Source of the DNA: Paenibacillus luteus
GTDB taxonomy: Bacteria; Bacillota; Bacilli; Paenibacillales; Paenibacillaceae
Assembly: GCF_006542765.1 (NCBI RefSeq)
Contig: NZ_SKCD01000025.1
Coordinates: 1 to 64,000 of the forward strand
DNA length: 64,000 nucleotides
Reading direction: 5' to 3'
Shown: in pieces, positions 35,220 through 44,134 of the stretch
How the letters are laid out: every line of letters starts with the position of its first letter
Numbering within the stretch: position 1 is the first letter of the stretch
Notes under the pieces: model-generated
The model's database searches: none
What the model saw: only the letters and a program-made list of their open reading frames with translations
What the model was told of the DNA's origin: nothing
Position numbers and translations under genes: made by a program

Positions 35220-37190
35220 ATGTTAGACAAAATTAAAGAATTCGCATCCGAATTTTTCGTTACTGGCGATCCGCTTATTTTAGGGGCTCAGGTATCCATC
35301 GGGTTGTCGATGGTCGCGATTATATTCGTGCTCACCTTTTTCAAGAAATGGCGTTGGCTTTGGACCGAATGGCTGACTAGCGTCGATCACAAAAAAATCG
35401 GCATCATGTATATTATCGCTTCTATTCTTATGCTATTCCGCGGTGGCGTCGATGCGCTGCTCATGCGGGTACAGCTCGCCGCTCCGGAGCTTGAATTTCT
35501 AGTCCCGGAACACTATAACCAGATATTTACCACGCATGGCGTAATTATGATCTTGTTCATGGCCATGCCGCTTATGTTCGGACTATTCAATATCGTCGTT
35601 CCGCTGCAAATCGGCGCGCGCGACGTTGCCTTCCCCTTCCTGAACTCCCTTAGCTTCTGGATGTTCTTCTTCGGGGCCATGCTGTTTAACGTTTCATTTA
35701 TTATTGGTGGTTCTCCCGATGCAGGTTGGCTGGCTTATCCGCCGCTCTCCGAGCTATCAGGCAGTCCGGGCCTTGGGCAGGACTTCTATATTTGGGGAAT
35801 TCAAATTTCCGGTATCGGCTCCTTGGCAACAGGGATCAACTTTGTCGTTACGATTCTAAAAATGCGTGCACCAGGCATGAAGCTGATGCAAATGCCGATG
35901 TTCGTTTGGTCGGTACTATCGTCATGTATCACGATTATGTTCGCATTTCCTATTTTGACCGTTACTTTGTTCCTGTTATTCATTGACCGCTATCTGGGCG
36001 CGCATTTCTTTACGCTCGACGGCGGCGGTAATCCGATGATGTATATAAACCTCATCTGGATGTGGGGACATCCCGAGGTCTATATCGTTATTTTGCCCGC
36101 GTTCGGGATATTCTCCGAGGTCGTATCCGCGTTCTCGAAGAAAAAACTGTTCGGTTACAAGTCGATGGTATTCGCCCTTATGTCCATCAGCTTCTTCTCA
36201 TTCTTTACTTGGGCGCATCACTTCTTCACGATGGGCTCCGGCGCCAACGTCAATGCATTCTTCGCCTTAACGACGATGCTTATTGCGATACCGACCGGGG
36301 TCAAGGTGTTCAACTGGCTCTTTACCATGTATCGAGGCCGGATCAAGTTTACGACGCCGATGATGTGGACGATCGCGTTCATCCCATGCTTTGTCGTCGG
36401 AGGCATGACCGGGGTGCTCCTGTCGGTTGCGCCTGCTGACTTCCAGTTCCATAACAGTTACTTCCTGATTGCGCATTTCCATCAGGTACTGATCGGCGGC
36501 GTTGTGTTCGGTTATTTCGCTGGCCTTTACTACTGGTGGCCAAAAATGTTCGGCTTCCGCTTGCATGAAGGCCTTGGCAAATGGGCATTCTGGTTCTGGA
36601 ACATTGGTTTCTACGTCTGCTTCATGCCGCAATACGCACTTGGCCTAATGGGTATGACGCGCCGCTTCAACGCCTACGACTTCGATATGGGCTGGCAGCC
36701 GCTTAACGTCGTATCGACGGTCGGTGCATTCTTGATGGGTATCGCGTTTATTTTCCAAGTGTGGCAAATCGCGCACAGCATCAAGTTCTACAAGAAAGAA
36801 AAAGACGGCGATGCATGGGATGGCCGTACGCTAGAATGGTCGATTCCATCGCCAGCACCACTATACAATTTCGCGCGCTTGCCGCAAGTGACAAGCCAGG
36901 ACGAGTGGTGGGAAGAGAAACAACGCATTGCAAACGGCCAGCCTGCCAAGCCTTTGGTACCGCTTGAGCCGATTCATATGCCGAAAAACTCCGGTATCCC
37001 GTTCATTATGTCGCTCTGCTGGTTTACCGCAGGCTTTGGCTTCGTATGGGATTGGCTGTGGATGGCCATTCCGGGTCTGATCGGCGTAGCCATATGTATG
37101 CTTGTTCGTTCTTTCTCCTACGATACCGACTATTACATTCCCGTGGATGAGATTGAACGTACGGAAGCCGCTTTAAGGGGGACAAAATAA
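35220..37190 (+). CDS. qoxB: Menaquinol oxidase subunit I
   Basis: 656 residues, a heme-copper oxidase subunit with about 14-15 membrane segments. It shows the WGHPEVYIVILPAFG motif with the cross-linked His-Tyr pair, the HH ligands in TWAHHFFTMG, and the HFHQVL segment with heme ligands. This subunit reduces oxygen and pumps protons. Start is ATG 35220-35222 with AGGAGG; the frame is open ten codons earlier. The stop codon overlaps the qoxC start (TAATG). Confidence 0.98.
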   Translation: MLDKIKEFASEFFVTGDPLILGAQVSIGLSMVAIIFVLTFFKKWRWLWTEWLTSVDHKKIGIMYIIASILMLFRGGVDALLMRVQLAAPELEFLVPEHYNQIFTTHGVIMILFMAMPLMFGLFNIVVPLQIGARDVAFPFLNSLSFWMFFFGAMLFNVSFIIGGSPDAGWLAYPPLSELSGSPGLGQDFYIWGIQISGIGSLATGINFVVTILKMRAPGMKLMQMPMFVWSVLSSCITIMFAFPILTVTLFLLFIDRYLGAHFFTLDGGGNPMMYINLIWMWGHPEVYIVILPAFGIFSEVVSAFSKKKLFGYKSMVFALMSISFFSFFTWAHHFFTMGSGANVNAFFALTTMLIAIPTGVKVFNWLFTMYRGRIKFTTPMMWTIAFIPCFVVGGMTGVLLSVAPADFQFHNSYFLIAHFHQVLIGGVVFGYFAGLYYWWPKMFGFRLHEGLGKWAFWFWNIGFYVCFMPQYALGLMGMTRRFNAYDFDMGWQPLNVVSTVGAFLMGIAFIFQVWQIAHSIKFYKKEKDGDAWDGRTLEWSIPSPAPLYNFARLPQVTSQDEWWEEKQRIANGQPAKPLVPLEPIHMPKNSGIPFIMSLCWFTAGFGFVWDWLWMAIPGLIGVAICMLVRSFSYDTDYYIPVDEIERTEAALRGTK

Positions 37191-37831
37191 TGGCACATGC
37201 AGTTTCTACCCCGGCAGGGGCGCATGGCGGACACGGAGCCGGTCACGGCGGCGGTCACCATGATGACCATCATGATCAAGAATCATTAAAAACATTTGGC
37301 TTCTGGCTATTTCTTATAACAGACGTTATTTTATTCGGTACGTTATTTGCAACCTATGTCGTTCTCCGTCTCAACACAGACGGAGGGCCGACAGGTGCAG
37401 AGCTGTTAGAGATGAACGGTATTATTATTTCGACCTTCATCCTGCTTACGAGCAGCTTCACGAGCGGTATCGCCGTTCTTGAAATGAACAAGGGCAACAA
37501 GCGCGGACTTATTCTGTGGCTCGCCATAACGGCTGTGCTTGGCGCATCCTTCGTTTTTCTTGAAGTTAATGAGTTCATGCACTTGGTACATGAAGGCGCA
37601 AATATCGGAACCAGCGCATACTGGTCAGCCTTCTTCGTACTCGTCGGCACACACGGACTTCACGTTTCCGTTGGTCTTGTCTGGATGGTCGCATTGATCC
37701 TGCAGCTTAGCCGCCGAGGCATCACGCCTGTGACGAAGCGCAAAGTCAGCATCATCAGCTTGTACTGGCATTTCTTGGACGTCGTATGGATTTTTGTATT
37801 CTCAATCGTTTACTTGATGGGGGTGATGTAG
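37190..37831 (+). CDS. qoxC: Menaquinol oxidase subunit III
   Basis: 213 residues with five membrane segments (FGFWLFLITDVILFGTLFATY, then FVLVGTHGLHVSVGLVW), typical of subunit III. The first 30 residues carry nine histidines mixed with glycine (GGHGAGHGGGHHDDHHD), echoing the His-rich tail of QoxA. The reading frame starts within the qoxB stop codon and ends one base before qoxD, a tightly coupled operon. Confidence 0.96.
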   Translation: MAHAVSTPAGAHGGHGAGHGGGHHDDHHDQESLKTFGFWLFLITDVILFGTLFATYVVLRLNTDGGPTGAELLEMNGIIISTFILLTSSFTSGIAVLEMNKGNKRGLILWLAITAVLGASFVFLEVNEFMHLVHEGANIGTSAYWSAFFVLVGTHGLHVSVGLVWMVALILQLSRRGITPVTKRKVSIISLYWHFLDVVWIFVFSIVYLMGVM

Positions 37832-37832
37832 G

Positions 37833-38156
37833 ATGGAAAATCATAACGCGAATGCGCATAACGCACACGGCGGATCGATGAAGTCCTACGTCATCGGCTT
37901 CCTCTTCTCCATCATCCTGACAATCATTCCACTTGTTGTCGTCATGAATGATATGCTAAGCAAGACGGCTACAACTGTGCTCATTCTTATTATGGCGATT
38001 CTGCAGTTCGCCGTTCAGCTTATCTTCTTCATGCATATCCGTGATGAAGAGAAGCCTCGCTTCAATCTTATGGCGCTTATATTCGGCCTCGTCATCTTGC
38101 TGACAATCGTCGCCGGATCCATCTGGATCATGACTTACAACGCTGTTGCTTCATAA
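37833..38156 (+). CDS. qoxD: Menaquinol oxidase subunit IV
   Basis: 107 residues with three membrane segments and the short charged loop HIRDEEKPRFNLMAL common to CyoD/QoxD. It helps assemble the oxidase. The first residues are again His/Asn-rich (ENHNANAHNAHGG). It closes the operon, with a strong terminator 36 bp downstream. Confidence 0.95.
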   Translation: MENHNANAHNAHGGSMKSYVIGFLFSIILTIIPLVVVMNDMLSKTATTVLILIMAILQFAVQLIFFMHIRDEEKPRFNLMALIFGLVILLTIVAGSIWIMTYNAVAS

Positions 38157-38191
38157 GCAGCAGCCATAGCTTATGGCTTCAGCCTGCAACT

Positions 38192-38243
38192 TGAGGCAGA
38201 ACCTTTAGTAGAGCAATCTACTAGGGTTCTGCCTCTTTTTTTC
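38192..38243 (+). terminator. Terminator of the qox operon
   Basis: Perfect arms GAGGCAGAACC and GGTTCTGCCTC followed by seven T. Confidence 0.92.
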
Positions 38244-38436
38244 GGCTATGTTAACTCTCATGTTGATCATCCAGAATCTAGAAAAACGAACCGCTCTTTA
38301 GATAACGGGCTTCGAATTAGCCAAATTCCAATGCTTGGGCTTTGTTAGCTATAGCCAAACTCTACCTTCCAATTCCTTCCTACTGCATGTCATAATCAGG
38401 ATATAGTTACAGTTCAAGGATAAAGAGGTGTCAACG

Positions 38437-39441
38437 ATGTCAATTACAATTCGTTCGCTCCAGCTGCCGGATGACTACGAACAGCTAGCAGAGCTGCTCA
38501 ATCAGGTATGGTCGGAGCCAACTACCGCGCAAAGCCTCCTTGAGGCTGACCAAAAGCTCTATGAAGTAGGACACACTTATATGGACGATAACGGCCTGCT
38601 CGCTGGTTATGACCGGGAACGTAAGGTTGCCGTGACTGCCCGAGGGGAAATCGCAGGTTATGCCTGGTCATGGAGAGCGCCTTGGACAGAGCCTGGATAT
38701 CTCTGCAATACGCTCGTTGTGAAGGAGACTTACCGCACTCAGGGAATCGGACAGCTTTTGCTTCAGAAAATTGGACAGTGGGCTTTACAAATTGGAGCCT
38801 CCACTCTGATTACTGAAGCATGGGATGATCAGCCAGCGTCGGTTCGTTTTGCCAAAAACCGGGGATTTGTTACAGAAAGGCATGCTTTCCAATCCATGCT
38901 GCAACTGAATCATCTCTATGAGATTCCCGTTATGCCTGAGATTGGCAGCTTGCGTTTTCTAACGCTGGCAGATGCTCCTGGTGAGGAGAGCGAGCACAAG
39001 CTATACGAACTCTATAAGGAAACCTTGGTCGATATTCCAGGATTCCTCGGTGAGGTGCCTGAATTCTCCGAATGGCTCAAATGGTATTTGAGGGTGGATG
39101 GCTATGCCCCCGAGCGTGTCATCATAGCAGCAGACGGCGATTCCTATATCGGGGTAACGAATGTCCTGCATAATCAGCAAACCAATGGCATGTATCACGA
39201 ATATACTGGCGTAAGCCCAGCCTATCGGGGCAAGAAAGTCGCATTAGCGCTTAAAATAAAAGCTATACAACTGGCGATAAGCCAACAAGCTGCGTATATT
39301 CGAACAGATAATGACTCAACCAACCAGCCCATCCTCAGCATCAATCGCAAGCTTGGTTATGTTCCGCTTCGCGGCTCTTATCGGCTGCTCGCCCCACTAG
39401 ATCAAGTGATGAATTGCTTAAAGCCTCCCGCTCATCTATAA
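38437..39441 (+). CDS. Tandem GNAT-family acetyltransferase
   Basis: 334 residues with two GNAT domains. The first has the acetyl-CoA loop as TYRTQGIGQLLLQKI (about residue 97), the second as AYRGKKVALALKIKAI (about residue 265). The substrate is unknown; double-GNAT proteins include mycothiol synthase but also many others. ATG 38437-38439 has AGAGGTG before it. It is a single gene with its own terminator. Confidence 0.85.
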   Translation: MSITIRSLQLPDDYEQLAELLNQVWSEPTTAQSLLEADQKLYEVGHTYMDDNGLLAGYDRERKVAVTARGEIAGYAWSWRAPWTEPGYLCNTLVVKETYRTQGIGQLLLQKIGQWALQIGASTLITEAWDDQPASVRFAKNRGFVTERHAFQSMLQLNHLYEIPVMPEIGSLRFLTLADAPGEESEHKLYELYKETLVDIPGFLGEVPEFSEWLKWYLRVDGYAPERVIIAADGDSYIGVTNVLHNQQTNGMYHEYTGVSPAYRGKKVALALKIKAIQLAISQQAAYIRTDNDSTNQPILSINRKLGYVPLRGSYRLLAPLDQVMNCLKPPAHL

Positions 39442-39512
39442 GTTTAATAACCCTTATAGCAGCTCTGTCACACTTTGCTAAGCAATCCATTCCGTACTTT
39501 TAGTACTAGATA

Positions 39513-39556
39513 AAGCCTTCAAAACCGCGTAGATGCGGTTTTGAAGGCTTTTATTT
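39513..39556 (+). terminator. Terminator after the tandem GNAT gene
   Basis: Arms AAGCCTTCAAAACCGC and GCGGTTTTGAAGGCTT (16 bp, perfect) followed by TTATTTTT. Confidence 0.93.
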
Positions 39557-39725
39557 TTGTGAATTAATAGCCCTAGCCTCACCTCAAGAGCGTTCATACT
39601 TCCTCATTTTAGCTAACGGGCATACATTCAGTGAACTTTCAATTTCCATTAAGGTTAAGCTAACTTCCAACAATTAGACTGAATGAAGGATTTAAATCTG
39701 ATCAACAAGGAGGAATAATCAACAC

Positions 39726-41621
39726 ATGATAGTTCATCGTCTACTTAAAAAATGTACCGTTTCCGCATTAGCGCTCATGATTGCAGCAGTCCCCTTCACA
39801 TTCAGCACAGCAAGCAGCGGCTCTACCGCATGGGCCGCAGAACAAGGGGTAGCCCAGCCTTACGAATCCCTATTTGAGGGAGACCAAATTATTGATGTTA
39901 ATGTGACGATTGGCGACGAGGATTGGAAGAGCATATTGGAGAGCCCTCTCGACAAAGAGTATAAAAACGTTACCGTTGAGGTAGACGGCAATGTGGTCAA
40001 TAACGTCGGCTTCTCAACTAAGGGAAACCTGACACTCAAAGCTGTTGCAAGTATGACCGACTCCGATCGTTACAGCTTCCGATTGAAGTTTGATAAATAC
40101 GATAAATCACAAACCTTGCTCGGTCTGGACAAAATGGTGCTAAACAACAGCTACGCCGACCCATCGTTCCTGCGCGAGTACCTGCATTATGAGGCTTTGC
40201 GCGCAATCGGACTTGACGCTCCACTGACGGTATTCACCAATCTCTATATTAACGGGGAATTGTACGGCTTTTATATAGGTGTAGAAGCTATTGATGATAG
40301 CTATATGGAAAGAAATTTCGGAGAGGACTATGAAGATGGCGTGCTCTACGATACGGATGAGAAAAGCTACCTCCAATATGCAGAGAACAGCGAATATGAA
40401 TCCCTTACTTACGAATTAGGCACGGAGGATGAGAAAGCCTCGCTCAAAAAATTCATCAGCGTATTAAACGCTATGCCTGAAGGCGAGAAGGGCGACATTG
40501 AAAATGTCCTTGATGTAAGCACCGCCTTAAAATATATCGCGGCTAACGCCGTGCTAGGCAACTATGACAGCTATAACGGCGATAAGGGACATAACTTTAT
40601 GCTGTACGGCGATGCGAGCGGCAAATATTCTGTACTGCCATGGGATTTTAATATGTCTTTTAACGGCTATTCTGGAGGTGGTCTAGGTACCTCTGCGGCA
40701 ACAGGCAGCACAGTTAATACAAATGCAGCAACCGCATCCGTGGATGTGCCTGTGCTAGGCATTAACATGGAAAGTGTACCCTTGATCAATAACTTGCTGA
40801 AGGTTGATGAATATAAAGAGCAATACTTGACTTACGTCACCGAGCTCGTAGACTATTTGGAAGGCGTCGAAAACCGGATCACGGAGCTTTCTGATATCAT
40901 TAGACCAAGTGTACAAGCCGATCCCACCAAGTTTTATACGATGGAACAGTTCGAATCGAATATCGCTTATTCCGCTGTTGAAGACAGCAATGAAGGAAGC
41001 ATGGGCGGCAGCGCGCCTGCCGATGGCCAGGCTCCTCCAACATGGACGGAAGGCAACGGCCCTGCGCGTCCAGACGATGCTCAACAGCCTACTGAACCAC
41101 CTAACGGTACAACGGCCCCTGGAGCAAATGGCGGCGGAGCAGGACAAGGACAGGGACAGGGCATGGGAAGCATGGCCGCTGGCTCATTAATGACGTTTGC
41201 GCTGAACAGGCTAAATAACCTGCAAACGCAGTTGGACCTGACGGTTACAGCTTTGCCGACTGATCAAGAGATTTCCGTCATACTCGACGGCACCAAAGTC
41301 AACTTCAGCCAACAAGAACCCTTGATCCGCAGTGGAAGGGTGCTGGTGCCCTTTAGAAGAATTTTCGAGGCTTTGGGGGCTGAGCTGAAATGGGACAATG
41401 CAGCCAAAACGATTACGGCGATCAAGGATGATCGCACCATTGTGCTGACCATCGGAAGCAGTACAGCTTACGTAAACGGAGTGGCGGTTACCCTAGAGGC
41501 CGCGCCAACGATCTTAAATGCAAGAACAGTCGTACCCGTTCGTTTTATTGCCGACAGCTTAAATAAGGAAACGAAATGGGATTCGGCTACTTCAACAGTA
41601 ACGATCAACAGCGCTGCATAA
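39726..41621 (+). CDS. Secreted CotH-kinase family protein fused to a stalk domain
   Basis: 631 residues. Signal peptide (cleavage near AWAAE), CotH-like kinase domain of about residues 50-400 (DRYSFRLKFDKYD, KMVLNNSYADPSFLREYLHYEALRAIG, GHNFMLYGD and LPWDFNMSF), a Gly/Pro/Gln-rich linker (about 425-490), then a copper amine oxidase N-terminal-like stalk domain (VILDGTKVNFSQQEPLIRSGRVLVPFRRIFEALGA to the end). CotH proteins phosphorylate spore coat proteins in Bacillus. Here the stalk suggests binding to the cell wall or a partner protein instead. AAGGAGG lies upstream. Confidence 0.9.
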   Translation: MIVHRLLKKCTVSALALMIAAVPFTFSTASSGSTAWAAEQGVAQPYESLFEGDQIIDVNVTIGDEDWKSILESPLDKEYKNVTVEVDGNVVNNVGFSTKGNLTLKAVASMTDSDRYSFRLKFDKYDKSQTLLGLDKMVLNNSYADPSFLREYLHYEALRAIGLDAPLTVFTNLYINGELYGFYIGVEAIDDSYMERNFGEDYEDGVLYDTDEKSYLQYAENSEYESLTYELGTEDEKASLKKFISVLNAMPEGEKGDIENVLDVSTALKYIAANAVLGNYDSYNGDKGHNFMLYGDASGKYSVLPWDFNMSFNGYSGGGLGTSAATGSTVNTNAATASVDVPVLGINMESVPLINNLLKVDEYKEQYLTYVTELVDYLEGVENRITELSDIIRPSVQADPTKFYTMEQFESNIAYSAVEDSNEGSMGGSAPADGQAPPTWTEGNGPARPDDAQQPTEPPNGTTAPGANGGGAGQGQGQGMGSMAAGSLMTFALNRLNNLQTQLDLTVTALPTDQEISVILDGTKVNFSQQEPLIRSGRVLVPFRRIFEALGAELKWDNAAKTITAIKDDRTIVLTIGSSTAYVNGVAVTLEAAPTILNARTVVPVRFIADSLNKETKWDSATSTVTINSAA

Positions 41622-41636
41622 GCAAATGATATGTAA

Positions 41637-41697
41637 AAGAGGCTTTCCTCAAATCAATCGTGGTTCGTTCCGATTGGTTGGGGAAAGCCTCTTTACT
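41637..41697. terminator. Bidirectional terminator between the CotH fusion and the ECF operon
   Basis: Arms AAGAGGCTTTCC and GGAAAGCCTCTT with A and T tracts at both ends; convergent genes end on each side. Confidence 0.85.
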
Positions 41698-41716
41698 TAA
41701 TATCGGGCTCTGAAAT

Positions 41717-42400
41717 CTAGAAATCAGCAAAATTGACCTTGAGGCCTTTAGGCACGGACAGCGTCAACTGCATCTCTATCCGATCCGAGACGAAACCTCC
41801 ATCTCTATAATCAGGCGAGCCAATCATCACATACATCGTAGAGCCTACGATTTCAGTTTTCATCATGCGATTATCCTGCCGCTCCAGCTTGTCCGGTGAC
41901 CAATAACGAATTTGGCCGAGCAGCTGCAGCTCCTGCGTATCCGCTTCGGAAATCTTCACCTGTGAGAGCGAATGTACGATAATCTGCTCAATGCCAGCAG
42001 GCACCTTCACTGCCTTCGTCTCGATAAAAGCGGAACGCTGCGTCATCTTCAGTTCTCTTTGCAGCTCATCGTATAACCCCGTTGACATTAAGAAAGCAAG
42101 CCCAAGACTGGCCATACCTATGACCCCAACAAAGAAAACGCTTAGCCAATCGTAGCGCACAATCGCCTTTTCGCTTTTTGAAAACTTCAAATACAACAGC
42201 AGCTCTAGACCCAGCATGATGAAAACAATGGGTGCGACCCATAAAAGCACCTCGTAAGCATTAAAATCCTGCCAAAGCGATACCGCAAGCGCGGTGCCGA
42301 TAAGAAGCAGCGTAATGCCCATCGATATGGAGCCCACACGCCAGGTCCTCACAACAAGCGGACGGTTATCTGCCATGCTAGTCATACTGGTATTGTTCAA
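41717..42400 (-). CDS. Membrane protein of the ECF sigma operon (LiaF-like layout)
   Basis: 227 residues: four membrane segments (about 22-125), then a soluble C-terminal domain of about 90 residues with a beta-rich pattern (VKVPAGIEQIIVHSLSQVKISEADTQELQLLG). Its organisation, membrane helices followed by a beta domain, recalls LiaF and DUF2807-type envelope stress proteins, but I cannot assign a family. Its start overlaps the end of the preceding 391-residue gene by four bases. Confidence 0.65.
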   Translation of the reverse strand: MNNTSMTSMADNRPLVVRTWRVGSISMGITLLLIGTALAVSLWQDFNAYEVLLWVAPIVFIMLGLELLLYLKFSKSEKAIVRYDWLSVFFVGVIGMASLGLAFLMSTGLYDELQRELKMTQRSAFIETKAVKVPAGIEQIIVHSLSQVKISEADTQELQLLGQIRYWSPDKLERQDNRMMKTEIVGSTMYVMIGSPDYRDGGFVSDRIEMQLTLSVPKGLKVNFADF

Positions 42401-43572
42401 CGAGGCTCCTCCTCACGCTTCGCTAAGAGTGTTGGGGGCAATTCTGGAGGTTTGCCCCTTCTCTCTCCCACTGGCGATTGGCTTCCAAAGGCCAGCCGTA
42501 AACCGACAATAATCATAATAAAAGCGACAACCGCTGTTGGAATCATATATTTGACCTGCATGTACTGGGAGTAAAGCTCCCTGGAAAAATGCGAAGTGAC
42601 CTCGGCCGCAACCCGGTCCAGCAAGTAATAAACTCCAAAACCAAGCAATCCAATGCCAAACCAGCGCTGATAGGGAACCAGCTGCGTCAATACAGGTTCA
42701 TCGGTAAGCGTCTGATTCTCGTAACGGGAGGTCTGCTGCACCGCATCAAAAAAGGCAAAGCACCAAAACAGCGGCAGCAGAAAAAAGAACAGGGATAAGC
42801 GCATATTATCCAAAATGAAGATAGCCAGGAGAAAGCCGCCCATTAATTGCAGGCCTCTCTTCTGCAAGCCCAAATACAGATGGCCTGCGCCTGGGAATAT
42901 GGATAAAGCGATAGCCAGTACCTTGCTTTTTTTCCCGGAGCCGATAAACGTTTCCATGTCCTCAAAGATAGCCCGGTCCTCAAGCCGCTCACCGCGCTGC
43001 TTGGCGTGGAGCTGACTGATCACATCAAACATGCTGTAGATCCAAATCACAGGCAGCACAAACAAAAAGACAAGCATCTCAGCACGATGAATGATCGCGC
43101 TCAAGAAGATAACAATCGCCATCCATCCAATAAAGGAAATGAGAATGGTAATGCCGCGCTGCATTAATCCAAGACTCATATGTCCAAGACCAGGTACAAG
43201 CGAGAACATAATCGTTCTTGTTTTTTCACGCTGATGCTCCATCTGCAAAGGCACAAAGCCTGGGCCAAAATGGTCTGGCGGCTGGTCGAATGGGTGATGC
43301 TGATTAGGATAGGAGTTCAAATTTTTCCCTAACAGCAAAGTAAAAACCATATCAACCATGTTGATAATACCCGAGATAGCTGCTACAAAGAGCAGGAAAA
43401 AGACAAGTCCATCCTCAACATAGCCACTAAATATCGATATTAATAGTAATAAGGCTATGGGACCAAAGAATGCCCCTCCGTACAAAATGGTACGGAACGG
43501 CCTTCCTATATAGGCGTGTCCTGCGCCTGGAATAAAGGAAAGCAGAAATGCCACTAAAGGGCTTTTATTCAT
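42397..43572 (-). CDS. Polytopic membrane protein with three PGxGH repeats
   Basis: 391 residues with about ten membrane segments. Three times the motif hydrophobic-PGxGHxxxGxxxR appears: SFIPGAGHAYIGRPFR (about 12), SLVPGLGHMSLGLMQRG (about 124) and SIFPGAGHLYLGLQKRG (about 228). Each copy opens a pair of membrane helices, similar to TM2 or DUF5683-type modules. Function is unknown. It sits between the anti-sigma factor and the LiaF-like protein, overlapping the latter by four bases. Confidence 0.75.
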   Translation of the reverse strand: MNKSPLVAFLLSFIPGAGHAYIGRPFRTILYGGAFFGPIALLLLISIFSGYVEDGLVFFLLFVAAISGIINMVDMVFTLLLGKNLNSYPNQHHPFDQPPDHFGPGFVPLQMEHQREKTRTIMFSLVPGLGHMSLGLMQRGITILISFIGWMAIVIFLSAIIHRAEMLVFLFVLPVIWIYSMFDVISQLHAKQRGERLEDRAIFEDMETFIGSGKKSKVLAIALSIFPGAGHLYLGLQKRGLQLMGGFLLAIFILDNMRLSLFFFLLPLFWCFAFFDAVQQTSRYENQTLTDEPVLTQLVPYQRWFGIGLLGFGVYYLLDRVAAEVTSHFSRELYSQYMQVKYMIPTAVVAFIMIIVGLRLAFGSQSPVGERRGKPPELPPTLLAKREEEPR

Positions 43573-43600
43573 CGTCGGTTCATTCCTCTCCGATTTTCAT

Positions 43601-44134
43601 TTATTTAAAGCGGGACGCCTTCAGACCGTCCAGCCATGATCCGGTTTGATCAACAATTTTGTCCGACCACGATATCGAAGGCCTGCCAACTGTCGGCACT
43701 GGTACCGCTGCCTGCTCACTTTCAATCAAATCAAGCTGCGCCAGCTTCTGAGAGAAGGAAGCAAAGGTTCCGCTGGCAAGCAGCATCAGCGTAATAGAAG
43801 CTGCGATCGTATAGTGCGTAACCGGGTGCTGAAGCCACGAACGCAGGCGGGCAGGATTTTTCCGAGGCACCTGACCTGCTGCCTCCTCTTCACCTACTTG
43901 CTCAAGCAGCTCTTGCTCGCTTATAAGCTGTGCGACAACTCGTCTCTCCATCTGCGCAAAGTCAGGCTGCGAAGACAACAGCTCATTTTCGGCCGATTCC
44001 ATCATACCAATAAACAATTGCAAGCATTCGTCACAAGCCGTCAGCTCCCGCTCCACTTGCTCCCGGTCAGCCTCAGGCAGCTGATCCTTCACGTAAGCAA
44101 GCATTTGGACCGGTGACACATGATCATTCCTCAT
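43601..44134 (-). CDS. Membrane anti-sigma factor, zf-HC2-like
   Basis: 177 residues. The N-terminal cytoplasmic part has LTACDECLQLFIGMM, close to the HxxxCxxC zinc motif of ECF anti-sigma factors, but with Glu in place of the His. One membrane segment (about 110-127) follows and about 50 extracellular residues end the protein. It overlaps the sigma gene by four bases (ATGA), so sigma and anti-sigma are made together, as is normal for this type of pair. Confidence 0.85.
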   Translation of the reverse strand: MRNDHVSPVQMLAYVKDQLPEADREQVERELTACDECLQLFIGMMESAENELLSSQPDFAQMERRVVAQLISEQELLEQVGEEEAAGQVPRKNPARLRSWLQHPVTHYTIAASITLMLLASGTFASFSQKLAQLDLIESEQAAVPVPTVGRPSISWSDKIVDQTGSWLDGLKASRFK

